A stretch of DNA of 35,037 nt, taken from contig JARLJG010000024.1 in the NCBI GenBank assembly GCA_031291325.1, positions 1 to 35,037 on the forward strand, read 5' to 3'. The position numbers were made by a program, and so were the translations under genes. The stretch is from Burkholderiaceae bacterium. Its GTDB lineage: Bacteria > Pseudomonadota > Gammaproteobacteria > Burkholderiales > Burkholderiaceae_D. The notes under the pieces are model-generated. The model saw only the letters and a program-made list of their open reading frames with translations, did no database searches and was not told where the DNA came from. Positions 7,824 to 17,692 of the stretch are shown here, one piece after another. The first letter of the stretch is position 1. Every line of letters starts with the position of its first letter.

Positions 7824-8549
7824 TTAGGGCCGCTTTTGTGGGCCAGGGGTGCGAAGAGGAATATTAGGGTCAAGAATAAATGTGACAGAATTTGTAGTAC
7901 AAAGAACAGTATTTCCAGCCTGGAACACTATGTAGCGAACATAGTTGCCGTACATTCCGCTCACGGAATTTGAATACGTAAACGTATTTGTGCTTTGGAA
8001 TAAATTAATGTAGTCAGTACCACCCGCATCCGCCACGCCGTCTTCAGTACCATACCAATGTGCAGACACGCCGGCAGGTGGAGAATTGATACTAAAGGTA
8101 AGTGAGTATGTTGCACCCCAACTAACTAAATTGGGATTCACAGCCGTGGCGCTCGGTATGCTTAATGAAAGTGAGCAAGTTACTGGAGTGGCTACAGGTG
8201 TAGGAATTTTCTCAATCGCAACCATGAAGTAACCAACCGTTGCTCCAGAGACTGCCTCGCCTATGGGTTGGCATTGGGAAGTCGCAATTGTCCCTCCGAC
8301 CTGTTGCCATCCTGAAGGAATGGTAGTTCCTGCGCAGATATCAGTTGTCGACGATGAGACGGCTTGCAAGTAATATGAATTGTAATTACCAAAAGTAGTG
8401 GTGCCGCATGAAGGCGTATATAAAGTATTAGTGGCTACATAGCCCGACGGAAAAGTCGTCCCGGAGCATATAACTTCAGACTGCGCAAATACGCTGGTTC
8501 CAAATAATAGAAATACACACGCAAAAAATAATTTGAAAAGAGATTTCAT
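7824..8549 (-). CDS. Secreted protein of unknown function, A+T-rich gene
   Basis: The product, about 241 residues, begins with a classic signal peptide (MKSLFKLFFACVFLLFG..., likely cut at VFAQ). A second ATG five codons upstream at 8564 is also possible; neither has a strong ribosome site. The mature part is rich in Ser, Thr, Gly, Tyr and Cys. It has two related segments, CSGTTFPSGYV...SCG and CAGTTIPSGWQQVGG...SQC, that look like an internal duplication with paired cysteines. The second half (about 125-235) resembles a beta-sandwich without any motif I recognise. Base composition and codon use are clearly richer in A and T than in neighbouring genes, which suggests acquisition from elsewhere. 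I do not recognise the family. Confidence 0.65.
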   Translation of the reverse strand: MKSLFKLFFACVFLLFGTSVFAQSEVICSGTTFPSGYVATNTLYTPSCGTTTFGNYNSYYLQAVSSSTTDICAGTTIPSGWQQVGGTIATSQCQPIGEAVSGATVGYFMVAIEKIPTPVATPVTCSLSLSIPSATAVNPNLVSWGATYSLTFSINSPPAGVSAHWYGTEDGVADAGGTDYINLFQSTNTFTYSNSVSGMYGNYVRYIVFQAGNTVLCTTNSVTFILDPNIPLRTPGPQKRP

Positions 8550-8564
8550 TGAGATGACTTTCAT

Positions 8565-8960
8565 ATGTTAGTGGGTTGCACATAAACCTAATGGTTGTTG
8601 ATATCCAGCTTCTTGACTATATGCAAATCAAGGTTTCCGGGTCGCCTATCTTGCCAGCCTAAATTTTGGCCTTACAGTTACTCGATGGAAATACCTAAGA
8701 ACATCTCTGTGCAGACCGAAGATATTCCAATCGGTATTGCCGTGCATAGTTAGATCCTGTTCAAAGGATGTCATTTTATTACTTTTATAGCAATAGTACT
8801 TTTGTACTAAGTATGTTGCCAACGATATCCAAAATTTCTTTATGCCATCTCTAAAAATCGTATAATGATCTGGCCATTCCAATAAGAAAGAGTAGCAATG
8901 GCTTGTATTTCCCACCTAGTCAAAACTGAGCTTTTATAGAAGATTCGAACCAATAATAAA
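8565..8960. other. A+T-rich intergenic stretch, no convincing gene
   Basis: These 396 bases separate the unknown secreted gene from the WXXGXW gene. A minus-strand frame of 89 codons at 8646-8915 opens with GTG but has no ribosome site and no family resemblance; a plus-strand 13-codon frame starts at 8898. I see no tRNA, IS end or strong hairpin. Composition matches the A+T-rich gene at 7824-8549, so the two may share an origin. Divergent promoters for both flanking genes are expected here, but I could not pick them with confidence. Confidence 0.4.
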
Positions 8961-9455
8961 ATGATGCTGCAGTTATATCGCAAAATTCTCGCACACATTC
9001 TAGGCATTGTTATTCTCGGCACAAGCGCAACAGTAAACGCGCAACCGTCTTCAGCCGCCGCGCATGTCGGCGTGCGGCCCCCGGCGGCGCGCGCCGAGCG
9101 CATTCCGGCGGGCCGCGCCGGGCACGTCTGGGCGCCCGGTTATTGGGGCTGGAACGGGCGCGCGCACGTCTGGTTTGGCGGACATTGGGAAGCCGAACGG
9201 CCCGGCTTTCGCTTCATTCCCGCCAGTTGGGTGTGGGTCGGCGGCGAGTGGGTGTTTTATCCAGGCTATTGGGATGCGGTTGCGCCGGTTGTCATAGTGC
9301 AGCCGGCGCCGACCGAATATATCGAGCAAGAACCTGTGGCGGGGCCGCCGGATCTCGACCCGAACTATTGGTATTACTGCCGCGACCCGGCCGGATACTA
9401 CCCTTACGTGCAGAACTGTGTCGCTTGGCAACAGGTAACCCCGGTTCCACAGTAA
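8961..9455 (+). CDS. Secreted WXXGXW-repeat protein
   Basis: The 164-residue product has a signal peptide ending near VNAQ. It then has three tandem motifs of the WXXGXW type: WAPGYW at the start, WFGGHW, and WVWVGGEW followed by YPGYWD. This repeat is known from small exported proteins of proteobacteria (YXWXXGXW, BcpO-related), whose function is poorly understood. The C-terminal part is Pro/Tyr-rich with two cysteines (YYCRDPAGYYPYVQNC), a pattern I associate with the same family. No clear ribosome site precedes the ATG; a second ATG directly follows the first. The gene ends 12 bases before the formyltransferase gene, though the two look unrelated. Confidence 0.8.
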   Translation: MMLQLYRKILAHILGIVILGTSATVNAQPSSAAAHVGVRPPAARAERIPAGRAGHVWAPGYWGWNGRAHVWFGGHWEAERPGFRFIPASWVWVGGEWVFYPGYWDAVAPVVIVQPAPTEYIEQEPVAGPPDLDPNYWYYCRDPAGYYPYVQNCVAWQQVTPVPQ

Positions 9456-9467
9456 TCAAGGCTTCCC

Positions 9468-10316
9468 ATGCGCTTTGCAATTACCGGCTGCGACAGATAT
9501 CTGAACGTTTTTGAAGAGTTTCTGCGCGCCGGCTGGGAGCCGGTAAAGCTGTTCACCTGTCCGGCCACCGACTTGTTGAGCGCCAACACCCGCATGACCA
9601 AGATGGCAGAGCGGCGCGGCATTCCGGTGCAGCAGGCGCGCATGCATGACGACGATTTACGCGATTTGCGCGAACGCGGCTGCGATGCCTTGGTGGTTGC
9701 CAGCTACGATTGGCGCATCGGCAATTGGCCGGCGTATTTGAAGCATGCAATCAATTTCCACCCGTCGCCGCTGCCTGTCGGGCGCGGCCCTTATCCGCTG
9801 GTGAGGGCGATCCTCGAAGACCGCCGCTCGTGGGCCATCACCTGCCACAAGATCGCGCCGCAATTCGACACCGGCGATATCCTCGCCGCCGATACCTTTG
9901 CGTTGCATCCGCAGGAATGCCACGAAAGCTTGAACTTGAAGCTGCAAATGGCGTCCGGTCGCCTGGCGCGGCAAGTCGCGACCGATTTTGAGTCGCTATG
10001 GAATCGCGCGCAGCCGCAATCCAGTGGCGAATATTGGCCGCTGTTTACACCCGCCGAGCGCACCGTGGATTTTGCCAGCCCGGTGGACACAATCCTGCGC
10101 CAGTTGCGCGCGTTCGGCTCGCTGGAATGCTTTGCCTTCGCCAACGAGGAGCCGATCTATGTCAGGCGGGCGCTCGGCTGGACCGAAGCGCATGGGCTCG
10201 CCCCGAATACGGTCGCGCATGTCGACAATCATACGATGGTGATCGCCGCCGCGGACGGCTACATCGCGCTGTTGGACTGGGGCTTGCTGCCCGCGCCCGA
10301 GCAAAATTCGGCTTAA
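9468..10316 (+). CDS. Formyltransferase-family protein (Fmt/ArnA-like)
   Basis: A 282-residue protein with the formyl-tetrahydrofolate-dependent transferase pattern. NFHPSPLPVGRGPYP at 96-110 supplies the Asn and His of the active site, and FDTGDIL at 133-139 supplies the Asp. The last third (WPLFTPAERTVDF... onward) looks like a shortened C-terminal domain of the Fmt type. It is shorter than true methionyl-tRNA formyltransferase (about 310 residues) and lies away from def, so a small-molecule or sugar-amine formylation role is as likely. It converges on hutC: the two stops overlap in a shared TTAA at 10313-10316. A link to histidine breakdown is not shown by the sequence. Confidence 0.75.
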   Translation: MRFAITGCDRYLNVFEEFLRAGWEPVKLFTCPATDLLSANTRMTKMAERRGIPVQQARMHDDDLRDLRERGCDALVVASYDWRIGNWPAYLKHAINFHPSPLPVGRGPYPLVRAILEDRRSWAITCHKIAPQFDTGDILAADTFALHPQECHESLNLKLQMASGRLARQVATDFESLWNRAQPQSSGEYWPLFTPAERTVDFASPVDTILRQLRAFGSLECFAFANEEPIYVRRALGWTEAHGLAPNTVAHVDNHTMVIAAADGYIALLDWGLLPAPEQNSA

Positions 10317-11032
10317 AATCCGCCGGTGAACTGGTAACGGCTGCCGGGATGCCACATCGTCACCACCGACGCCACACTGCCTTTCGACATCGTCTTGCGA
10401 TGCAGCACCAGGCACGCTTCCTTTGGCGGGATGTCCAGCATGTCGGCGATTTCGCGCGGCGCGCCGAGTGCTTCGATGCTGTAATTGACGCTCTGCAACG
10501 GCGCGGCCTCCATCAAGTATACGTTCGGCGTCGTCACCGAAAAGTCTTGCTCGATATATTCCGGCGCGACGGAGGAATTCACCCAGCGGTCCTCGACCTG
10601 GATCGGGATATTGTTTTCCAGGTGGACAATCACCGAGTGGAAGAGCAAATGTCCGGCATTCACCGCAAACTGGTTGGCTAACGCCGCCGTCGCTTTGGCA
10701 CGCTCCAATTTGTGCAATTCGCTGCGATGCACATGCCCGCGCGCGCGCACTTCTTCGGCAATGTTCTTGATCTCGACCAGGGTCGCCTGATATTTGCGTT
10801 GCGCGACATAAGTCCCCGATCCCTGCACGCGAGTAAGCACTTGCTCCGTTGTCAGCTCCCGCACCGCGCGATTGACCGTCATGCGGGAGACGTTGAATTG
10901 CCTGGACAATTCCTGCTCCGAAGGAATCGCGTCGCCCTCGCGCCATTTCCCTGCATGGATTTGCGCCAATAAATAATCCTTGATGCGCTGGAATATCGGG
11001 ACCGCAGCGTCTTGCCTATCCTCAACCAACAC
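10313..11032 (-). CDS. hutC: Histidine utilisation repressor HutC (GntR family)
   Basis: HutC represses hut genes and is released by urocanate. Residues 10-75 hold a GntR winged helix-turn-helix (PIFQRIKDYLL, IPSEQELSRQFNVSRMTVNRAV, VQGSGTYVA). The rest is a UTRA ligand-binding domain with VEDRWVN and the closing MWHPGSRYQF block. I place the start at GTG 11032, five to six bases after an AGGGAGGAG ribosome site on the minus strand. The open frame runs on to 11113, but that stretch covers the operators and is not protein-like. The product is then 239 residues, normal for HutC. It is divergent from hutU with two palindromes between them. Confidence 0.92.
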   Translation of the reverse strand: MLVEDRQDAAVPIFQRIKDYLLAQIHAGKWREGDAIPSEQELSRQFNVSRMTVNRAVRELTTEQVLTRVQGSGTYVAQRKYQATLVEIKNIAEEVRARGHVHRSELHKLERAKATAALANQFAVNAGHLLFHSVIVHLENNIPIQVEDRWVNSSVAPEYIEQDFSVTTPNVYLMEAAPLQSVNYSIEALGAPREIADMLDIPPKEACLVLHRKTMSKGSVASVVTMWHPGSRYQFTGGF

Positions 11033-11069
11033 ATTCTCCTCCCTATGCAATTGTCCGCATCTTAGCATG

Positions 11070-11079
11070 TTGTATACAA
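11070..11079. promoter_or_regulatory. Putative HutC operator 1
   Basis: A perfect 10-base palindrome TTGTATACAA. It overlaps the likely -10 of hutC on the minus strand, which fits autorepression. GntR/HutC-type repressors bind palindromes of this TGTATA-TACA kind. Its centre lies 33 bases, about three helical turns, from that of operator 2. Confidence 0.6.
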
Positions 11080-11100
11080 GTGATAGAAAATCCTTGACAA
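11071..11100 (-). promoter_or_regulatory. Putative hutC promoter
   Basis: On the minus strand TTGTCA (11100-11095) and TATACA (11076-11071) are 18 bases apart, about 40 bases ahead of the hutC GTG. The -10 lies within operator 1 and the -35 touches operator 2. Weak to moderate consensus match; inferred. Confidence 0.4.
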
Positions 11101-11121
11101 GTTGTATAGACAACTTAAACT
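11094..11121 (+). promoter_or_regulatory. Putative promoter of the hutUHDIFG operon
   Basis: TTGACA at 11094-11099 is a perfect -35. With a 16-base spacer the -10 is TAAACT at 11116-11121 (four of six). Operator 2 fills the spacer, so bound HutC would block RNA polymerase. The expected transcript starts near 11128, about 30 bases before the hutU ATG. Confidence 0.6.
11099..11116. promoter_or_regulatory. Putative HutC operator 2
   Basis: An 18-base inverted repeat with 7-base arms AAGTTGT and ACAACTT around ATAG. It lies between the -35 and -10 of the hutU promoter and shares the TTGTATA core with operator 1. Confidence 0.65.
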
Positions 11122-11160
11122 ACGCAAATTCGCCTAAATGCGTTCTTGAAGGACTTTGAC

Positions 11161-12882
11161 ATGCATAATGATTCGACAACAACACTGCAAATCGCCGATC
11201 CACGACTTGATCCGAGCCGCGAAATCCATGCGCCGCGCGGTTCCGTGCGAACCTGCAAGAGCTGGCTGACCGAGGCCGCGTACCGGATGATTCAAAATAA
11301 TCTGGACCCTGCGGTCGCCGAGAATCCAAAGCATCTGGTGGTCTATGGCGGTATCGGCCGCGCCGCCCGCGACTGGGCCTGCTTCGATAAAATCCTCGAA
11401 GTCTTGAAAGAGTTGAACGACGACGAAACCTTGCTGATCCAATCCGGCAAGCCGGTGGGCGTGTTCAAGACCCACGCGGACGCGCCGCGCGTGTTGATCG
11501 CCAATTCCAACCTGGTGCCGAAATGGGCGAATTGGGAACACTTCAACGAACTCGACCGCAAGGGCTTGTTCATGTATGGCCAAATGACTGCCGGCAGCTG
11601 GATTTACATCGGCAGCCAGGGCATCGTGCAAGGTACTTACGAAACCTTCGTCGAAGCCGGTCGCCAGCATTACAACGGCGACTGGGCCGGGCGCTGGATT
11701 TTGACCGCCGGCCTGGGCGGCATGGGCGGCGCGCAACCGCTGGCCGCCACGATGGCCGGCGCGGTGTCGCTGACCGTCGAATGCCAGCAAAGCAGCATCG
11801 ATTTCCGCTTGCGCACCCGCTATCTGGACAAGCAAGCGAAGGACCTGGACGATGCACTGGCACTGATCCGACATCACTGCGAACGCCGGGAAGCGATCTC
11901 GATCGGCTTGCTGGGCAACGCCGCCGAAGTGTTGCCGGAACTGGTCAAGCGCGCCAAAGCCGGCGGCATCAAGCCGGACCTGGTGACCGACCAGACCTCG
12001 GCGCACGATTTGATCAATGGCTACCTGCCGATCGGCTGGAGCGTCGCGCAATGGAAGATAGCGATGCAAGACCCCAGCCGGCATGCGCAATTGACCAAGG
12101 CGGCGGCAAAATCGTGCGCGCAGCATGTGCAGGCGATGCTCGACTTCCACGCGATGGGCATCCCCACTGTCGACTATGGCAACAATATCCGCCAAGTCGC
12201 GTTCGACGACGGCGTCAAGAATGCATTCGACTTTCCCGGTTTCGTGCCGGCCTACATCCGCCCGCTGTTTTGCGACGGCAAGGGCCCGTTCCGCTGGGTC
12301 GCGCTATCCGGCGACCCGGATGACATCTATAAAACCGATGCCAAGATCAAGGAATTGTTCCCGCATAATAAGCCGGTGCAGCATTGGCTGGACATGGCGC
12401 GCGAACGCATCGCCTTCCAGGGCTTGCCGGCGCGCATCTGCTGGCTCGGTCTGGGCGAGCGCCATCTGGCCGGCCTGGCATTCAACGAAATGGTCAAGAA
12501 TGGCGAATTGAAAGCGCCCATCGTGATCGGCCGCGACCACCTCGACACCGGCTCGGTCGCCAGCCCGAACCGCGAAACCGAAAGCATGAAGGATGGCACC
12601 GATGCGGTATCCGACTGGCCGCTGCTCAATGCAATGTTGAATACTGCGGCTGGCGCAACCTGGGTCTCGCTGCATCATGGCGGCGGGGTCGGCATGGGAT
12701 ACTCGCAACATGCGGGCATGGTGATCGTGGCCGACGGCAGCGATGCCGCCGCCAAGCGCCTGGGCCGTGTGCTGATCAACGACAGCGGTTCCGGCGTGAT
12801 GCGGCATGCCGATGCCGGCTACGAACAAGCGGTCGCTTGCGCGAAACGCAATCATTTGAATTTGCCGATGATTACCGGCTGA
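11161..12882 (+). CDS. hutU: Urocanate hydratase HutU
   Basis: Urocanase adds water to urocanate to give imidazolonepropionate, the second step of histidine breakdown, with tightly bound NAD as an electrophile. The 573-residue product shows the family landmarks: [13 protein letters not shown] near residue 60, [20 protein letters not shown] at 143-162, the dinucleotide-binding [13 protein letters not shown] at 184-196, and [17 protein letters not shown] close to the C-terminus. I take the ATG at 11161, seven bases after an AAGGA ribosome site, over an in-frame TTG at 11146. It is the first gene of the hut operon, directly behind the operator region. The length is slightly above the roughly 555-565 residues common in the family because of a longer N-terminus. 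Confidence 0.97.
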   Translation: MHNDSTTTLQIADPRLDPSREIHAPRGSVRTCKSWLTEAAYRMIQNNLDPAVAENPKHLVVYGGIGRAARDWACFDKILEVLKELNDDETLLIQSGKPVGVFKTHADAPRVLIANSNLVPKWANWEHFNELDRKGLFMYGQMTAGSWIYIGSQGIVQGTYETFVEAGRQHYNGDWAGRWILTAGLGGMGGAQPLAATMAGAVSLTVECQQSSIDFRLRTRYLDKQAKDLDDALALIRHHCERREAISIGLLGNAAEVLPELVKRAKAGGIKPDLVTDQTSAHDLINGYLPIGWSVAQWKIAMQDPSRHAQLTKAAAKSCAQHVQAMLDFHAMGIPTVDYGNNIRQVAFDDGVKNAFDFPGFVPAYIRPLFCDGKGPFRWVALSGDPDDIYKTDAKIKELFPHNKPVQHWLDMARERIAFQGLPARICWLGLGERHLAGLAFNEMVKNGELKAPIVIGRDHLDTGSVASPNRETESMKDGTDAVSDWPLLNAMLNTAAGATWVSLHHGGGVGMGYSQHAGMVIVADGSDAAAKRLGRVLINDSGSGVMRHADAGYEQAVACAKRNHLNLPMITG

Positions 12883-12918
12883 GCGCCCCGCGCCACCCAA
12901 TTCAGAAAGAAAACAGCG

Positions 12919-14460
12919 ATGAAAGCTACCCTCGTTATCCATCCCGGCGAATTGACGCTCGGCGAAATCCGCAGCATCTGGCTGGATGCCGCGCCGCTCG
13001 CCTTGACGCCGTCGGCCTACGCCGCCATCGAAGCGTCGGCGGCGACCATCGACCGCATCGTCGCGCGCGGCGATGCCGCCTATGGCATCAATACCGGCTT
13101 CGGCAAGCTCGCGAAAACCCGCATCCCGGACGAGCAATTGGAGCTGCTGCAACGTAACCTGATTTTGTCGCATTCGGTCGGCACCGGCGACTTGATCGAC
13201 GACAGCATCGTGCGCTTGATTATGGCGCTGAAGATCGGCAGTTTGGCGCGCGGCTATTCCGGCATCCGCGCCTCGGTCATCGATAGCCTGATTGCGCTGT
13301 ACAACGCCGGCATCATGCCATGCATCCCGGCCAAGGGATCGGTCGGCGCTTCCGGCGATCTGGCGCCGCTGTCGCACATGACCTTGGCATTGCTGGGCGA
13401 AGGCAATGTGCGGGTCGATGGCAAGTTGCAGCCGGCTGCCGTTGCGCTGCAAAAGGCCGGCATCGCGCCGGTGGTCTTGGCGGCAAAAGAAGGCCTGGCA
13501 TTGATCAACGGCACCCAGGTGTCGACCGCATTGACGCTAAACGGCTTGTTTCTGGCCGAGCGTCTGCTGGAAGCGGCAACTGTTTCGGGAGCACTGGCGG
13601 TCGATGCCGCCAAGGGCAGCGATGCGCCATTCGATCCGCGCCTGCATACGGTGCGCGGCCAGCCGGGGCAAATCGCGCTTGCCGCGATCTATCGCCAATT
13701 GCTGGACGGCAGCGCAATCCGCCGCTCGCATCTGGTCAACGACGAACGGGTGCAAGACCCGTACAGCCTGCGCTGCCAGCCGCAGGTGATGGGCGCCTGC
13801 CTCGACATCATCGGCAACGCCGCGCGCACGCTGCTGATCGAAGCCAATGCAGTGACCGACAATCCGCTGGTCTATTCCGACAAGGATGAAGTCATTTCCG
13901 GCGGCAACTTCCACGCGGAGCCGGTCGCTTTCGCCGCCGATACGCTGGCGCTGGCGATTGCCGAAATCGGCGCGCTGGCCGAGCGCCGCATCGCCTTGCT
14001 GATCGATTCCACGCTATCCGGCTTGCCGCCCTTCCTGGTGGCGGCATCCGGATTGAATTCCGGCTTCATGATTGCGCACGTGACCGCTGCCGCGCTGGCG
14101 TCGGAAAACAAGTCGCTGGCGCACCCGGCCAGCGTCGACAGTTTGCCGACTTCGGCCAACCAGGAAGACCACGTCAGCATGGCCACCTTTGCCGGTCGCC
14201 GCTTGCATGACATGGCGCATAACACCGCCACCATCATCGGCATCGAATTGCTGGCGGCTGCGCAAGGCGTGGACTTCCATCGTCCGTTGAATACCTCGCC
14301 GCTGCTGGCGACCGTGCATCGATGCCTGCGCGACAAGGTGAGCTTCTACGACAAGGATCGCCTGTTCGCGCCGGATATCGAGGCGGCCAAGCAATTGGTA
14401 GTCGATGGCGCTGTGAGCGCCGCTTGCAAAACATTGTTTTCGCCTCTGTACCTGGCATAA
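12919..14460 (+). CDS. hutH: Histidine ammonia-lyase HutH
   Basis: HutH removes ammonia from L-histidine to give trans-urocanate, the first step of the pathway. The self-formed MIO cofactor comes from the Ala-Ser-Gly triplet at 144-146 within [16 protein letters not shown]. Other active-site pieces are [11 protein letters not shown] near 55 and [19 protein letters not shown] in the middle. The 513-residue length is typical of bacterial HutH. It follows hutU after 36 bases that hold a modest purine-rich ribosome site and is followed by hutD after 13 bases. No coding damage is visible. Confidence 0.97.
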   Translation: MKATLVIHPGELTLGEIRSIWLDAAPLALTPSAYAAIEASAATIDRIVARGDAAYGINTGFGKLAKTRIPDEQLELLQRNLILSHSVGTGDLIDDSIVRLIMALKIGSLARGYSGIRASVIDSLIALYNAGIMPCIPAKGSVGASGDLAPLSHMTLALLGEGNVRVDGKLQPAAVALQKAGIAPVVLAAKEGLALINGTQVSTALTLNGLFLAERLLEAATVSGALAVDAAKGSDAPFDPRLHTVRGQPGQIALAAIYRQLLDGSAIRRSHLVNDERVQDPYSLRCQPQVMGACLDIIGNAARTLLIEANAVTDNPLVYSDKDEVISGGNFHAEPVAFAADTLALAIAEIGALAERRIALLIDSTLSGLPPFLVAASGLNSGFMIAHVTAAALASENKSLAHPASVDSLPTSANQEDHVSMATFAGRRLHDMAHNTATIIGIELLAAAQGVDFHRPLNTSPLLATVHRCLRDKVSFYDKDRLFAPDIEAAKQLVVDGAVSAACKTLFSPLYLA

Positions 14461-14473
14461 GGCAGCGCATCGA

Positions 14474-15058
14474 ATGCAAGCGATCGCCTACCAAGACTTG
14501 ATCGCCACGCCGTGGAAAAACGGCGCTGGCGTCACGCGCGAGCTGGTTTGCTATCCTGCGGGCGCGACGCTGGACGATTTCCTCTGGCGCGTCAGCATTG
14601 CCGAGGTCGGGCAGTCCGGGCCGTTTTCGCGCTATGACGGAGTGGATCGCGTGATTGCCTTGCTTGACGGCGACGGCATGCGGCTGCAATTTGCTCAAGG
14701 CCGCCATCACGATCTCAGCGAAAAATTGGCGCCTTTTGCATTTCGCGGCGAAGACAGCGTGCATGCGCGATTGATCGGCACGTCGTCGCGCGACTTCAAC
14801 CTGATGCTGCGGCGCGGCGCTGCACAGGGAACGCTTGAAGTGCATCGCGCATCGAGCACGATAGCGCGCAATCAATCGACGCTGCTGTTATTTTGTGCGA
14901 CCGGAAGCTGGCAAGTCTCTTCCGATGGCGTGCAGAATATGCGGCAAGGCGATACGATACTGATTGAAGAATCCGTACACGACACAATCATTACTGCGCT
15001 CGCCACGGACAGCGCGTTGCTCTGCGCGCGGATCACCGTCGCGCAAGTCGGTCGATAA
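14474..15058 (+). CDS. hutD: HutD/Ves family cupin protein
   Basis: HutD is a small conserved bicupin-like protein of hut operons. In Pseudomonas it has been proposed to limit hut expression by binding formylglutamate or urocanate; its exact action is not settled. The N-terminal hallmark [11 protein letters not shown] is at 14-24, followed by [24 protein letters not shown] and the later short cupin strands. The 194-residue length is normal. It lies 13 bases after hutH and 8 bases before hutI, inside the operon, as in other proteobacteria. Confidence 0.9.
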   Translation: MQAIAYQDLIATPWKNGAGVTRELVCYPAGATLDDFLWRVSIAEVGQSGPFSRYDGVDRVIALLDGDGMRLQFAQGRHHDLSEKLAPFAFRGEDSVHARLIGTSSRDFNLMLRRGAAQGTLEVHRASSTIARNQSTLLLFCATGSWQVSSDGVQNMRQGDTILIEESVHDTIITALATDSALLCARITVAQVGR

Positions 15059-15066
15059 GGCATCCG

Positions 15067-16287
15067 ATGCATTCAGCAAACAACAACGGCATTTGGACCA
15101 ATGCGCGCATTGCGCCGGCAGGCAAGCCGGAGCAGACGCTTGAACATGCGGCCTTGGTGGTGCGCGATGGCCATATCGTCTGGATCGGCAGCGCCGCCGA
15201 AGTGCCTGCCGAATTCCTCGACAATCTGCCGCTGCACGATGTCGGCAACCAATGGATCACTCCCGGTTTGATCGATTGCCATACGCACCTGGTCTACGGC
15301 GGCAATCGCGCCGACGAATTTGCGCAGCGCCTGGCCGGCGCCAGCTATGAAGAAATCGCACGGCGCGGCGGCGGTATCGCATCCACCGTCAACAGCACCC
15401 GCGCCGCCGATGAAGACAGCTTGTTTGCGCAATCGGCGCTGCGGCTAAAAGCATTGATCGCAGAAGGCGTGACCGCCGTCGAAATCAAGTCCGGCTACGG
15501 ACTCGACCTGACCAACGAACGCAAGATGTTGCGCGTCGCGCGCCGCCTGGGCCGGGAATTTCCGGTATCCGTTTATACGACATTCCTGGGCGCGCATGCG
15601 CTGCCGCCGGAATTTGCGGGCCGTGCCGACGATTACATTGCCTTGGTAGCCGACAGCATGCTACCGAGCTTGCACGCCGAAGGTTTGGTCGACGCAGTCG
15701 ACGTATTTTGCGAAAACATCGGCTTTTCGCTGGCGCAGAGCGAGCGCGTCTTCGAGGCGGCGGCGAAACTGGGCTTGCCGGTCAAGATGCATGCGGAACA
15801 ATTATCCAACATCGGCGGCACGCAATTGGCGGCACGCTATCGCGCATTGTCCGTCGACCATCTCGAATACCTGCAGGAAGCCGATATCGTCGCGATGCAA
15901 GAGTCCGGCACCGTCGCCGTGCTCTTGCCCGGCGCATTCTACTTCCTGCGCGAAAAGCAAGTGCCGCCGATCGACTTGCTGCGCCGCTATCAAATCCCGA
16001 TGGCGCTCGCCACCGACAGCAATCCCGGCACTTCGCCGACCACGTCCTTGCTGCTGATGTTGAATATGGGATGCACGCTGTTTCGCCTGACTGTTGCCGA
16101 AGCCTTGCAAGGCGTCACTAGCCACGCAGCGCAAGCACTTGGAAAATCGGATACGCATGGGCTTCTGGCAATTGGCCGCCAGGCCGATTTTGCGATCTGG
16201 TCGGTCGAAACCTTGGCCGAGCTGGCATACCGCTGCGGATCCAACCCTTGCAGCGGCGTGGTGCAAGCGGGAGTATTGCGGCCATGA
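15067..16287 (+). CDS. hutI: Imidazolonepropionase HutI
   Basis: HutI opens the imidazolone ring to give N-formimidoyl-L-glutamate, the third step. It belongs to the metal-dependent amidohydrolase superfamily. The metal-binding HTH of [13 protein letters not shown] is at 72-74, KMHAEQ supplies a further His, HLEYL follows, and [13 protein letters not shown] holds the catalytic Asp region. The 406-residue length is standard. Its stop overlaps the hutF start as ATGA (16284-16287), suggesting translational coupling. Confidence 0.96.
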   Translation: MHSANNNGIWTNARIAPAGKPEQTLEHAALVVRDGHIVWIGSAAEVPAEFLDNLPLHDVGNQWITPGLIDCHTHLVYGGNRADEFAQRLAGASYEEIARRGGGIASTVNSTRAADEDSLFAQSALRLKALIAEGVTAVEIKSGYGLDLTNERKMLRVARRLGREFPVSVYTTFLGAHALPPEFAGRADDYIALVADSMLPSLHAEGLVDAVDVFCENIGFSLAQSERVFEAAAKLGLPVKMHAEQLSNIGGTQLAARYRALSVDHLEYLQEADIVAMQESGTVAVLLPGAFYFLREKQVPPIDLLRRYQIPMALATDSNPGTSPTTSLLLMLNMGCTLFRLTVAEALQGVTSHAAQALGKSDTHGLLAIGRQADFAIWSVETLAELAYRCGSNPCSGVVQAGVLRP

Positions 16288-17666
16288 TTATGCGCAGTCT
16301 GCTGGCGGAACACGCGTTGCTGCCCGATGGCTGGCACGACAACGTCTTGCTCGAATGGGACGGCAGCGGCTGCTTCACTGCCGTCAGCGCCGACAGCGCA
16401 GCGCCGGATGTTGAAAAAGTGGAGATCGTCGTGCCCGGCATGCCGAATCTGCACTCGCACGCATTCCAACGCGCGATGGCGGGCCTCACCGAATATCGCG
16501 CCAATCCGACCGATAGTTTCTGGAGCTGGCGCACGCTGATGTATGGCTTCGCGCAAAAGCTGACGCCGCCCGCAATGAAAGCGGTGGCGCTGCAGTTGTA
16601 CACAGAAATGCTGAAAGCCGGCTACACGTCGGTGTGCGAATTCCACTACCTGCATCACGACCTCGGCGGCGCGCCCTATGCCGACCAAGGCGAAATGTCG
16701 GTCTGCCTGATCGAAGCGGCGGCAGAAGCGGGAATCGGCCTGACCTTGTTGCCGGTCATGTATCAATACAGCGGCTTCGGCAGCAAAGCGCCGCATTCCG
16801 GTCAAGCGCGCTTCATCAACTCGCCCGCATGGATCGTCGACTTGTTGCAGGGCCTGCAAAGGTCGCACCCGCAGCATGCCGGCTTGCGTTATGGCGTGGC
16901 GCCGCATTCGTTGCGCGCGGTGTCGCCGGCATCGCTCGCCGCATTGGTCGATGGCCTGGACCGCTTCGACAAGCTGGCGCCCATCCACATCCATATCGCC
17001 GAACAGATGCAGGAAGTCGACGACAGCATTGCCTTTAGCGGTGCGCGTCCGGTCGCCTGGCTGCTCGATCACATGGCAGTCGACAGCCGCTGGTGCCTGG
17101 TCCACGCAACCCATATGACCAGCGCCGAAACCAGCGCCCTGGCGCAGAGCGGGGCGATTGCCGGCATTTGTCCGAGCACCGAAGCCAACCTCGGCGACGG
17201 CATTTTCAACGGCGCGCAATATGCACAGGCCAACGGGCGCTGGGGCATCGGCTCGGATAGCCATGTCGGCATCGATTTGCGCGAAGAATTGCGCTTGTAC
17301 GAATACAGCCAACGGCTGGCGCACCGCCAGCGCAACGTGTTGACCGACACAGGCGGCAATTCGGTCGGCGGCTATCTGTATCGGCAAGCATTGGCCGGCG
17401 GCGCCCGCGCCAGCGGCCGCCAGATCGCCGGCTTGGCGATGGGCCAGCGCGCCGATCTATTGGTGCTGGATGGTCAACACGCCGATCTGTGCGGCAAACG
17501 CCGCGATGCCTTGCTCGACAGCTTGATTTTCGCCAGTCATGGCGCGACGCCGATCCGCGACGTGATGAGCGGCGGCCAGTGGGTAGTCCGCGACGGCCGA
17601 CATGCCGGCGAAGAAAAAAATGCGGCGGGATATCGTCAAACTTTACAGAAATTGCTGGATCATTGA
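16284..17666 (+). CDS. hutF: Formimidoylglutamate deiminase HutF
   Basis: HutF deiminates N-formimidoyl-L-glutamate to N-formyl-L-glutamate and ammonia. Its presence marks the five-step hut route rather than the formiminoglutamase route. The amidohydrolase pattern is clear: [14 protein letters not shown] at 55-68, [11 protein letters not shown] in the middle, then [11 protein letters not shown] and [16 protein letters not shown] chose the ATG at 16284, which overlaps the hutI stop, giving 460 residues. An ATG two codons later is also possible, and the frame open back to 16248 only covers the end of hutI. A gap of 26 bases leads to hutG. Confidence 0.95.
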   Translation: MIMRSLLAEHALLPDGWHDNVLLEWDGSGCFTAVSADSAAPDVEKVEIVVPGMPNLHSHAFQRAMAGLTEYRANPTDSFWSWRTLMYGFAQKLTPPAMKAVALQLYTEMLKAGYTSVCEFHYLHHDLGGAPYADQGEMSVCLIEAAAEAGIGLTLLPVMYQYSGFGSKAPHSGQARFINSPAWIVDLLQGLQRSHPQHAGLRYGVAPHSLRAVSPASLAALVDGLDRFDKLAPIHIHIAEQMQEVDDSIAFSGARPVAWLLDHMAVDSRWCLVHATHMTSAETSALAQSGAIAGICPSTEANLGDGIFNGAQYAQANGRWGIGSDSHVGIDLREELRLYEYSQRLAHRQRNVLTDTGGNSVGGYLYRQALAGGARASGRQIAGLAMGQRADLLVLDGQHADLCGKRRDALLDSLIFASHGATPIRDVMSGGQWVVRDGRHAGEEKNAAGYRQTLQKLLDH

Positions 17667-17692
17667 GAAATGAAATCGCCGACGAGAACATC

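Noticed and set aside
8646-8915. Minus-strand 89-codon frame in the A+T-rich gap
   Set aside because: GTG start without a ribosome site, no signal or family pattern; kept only as a note in the intergenic entry.
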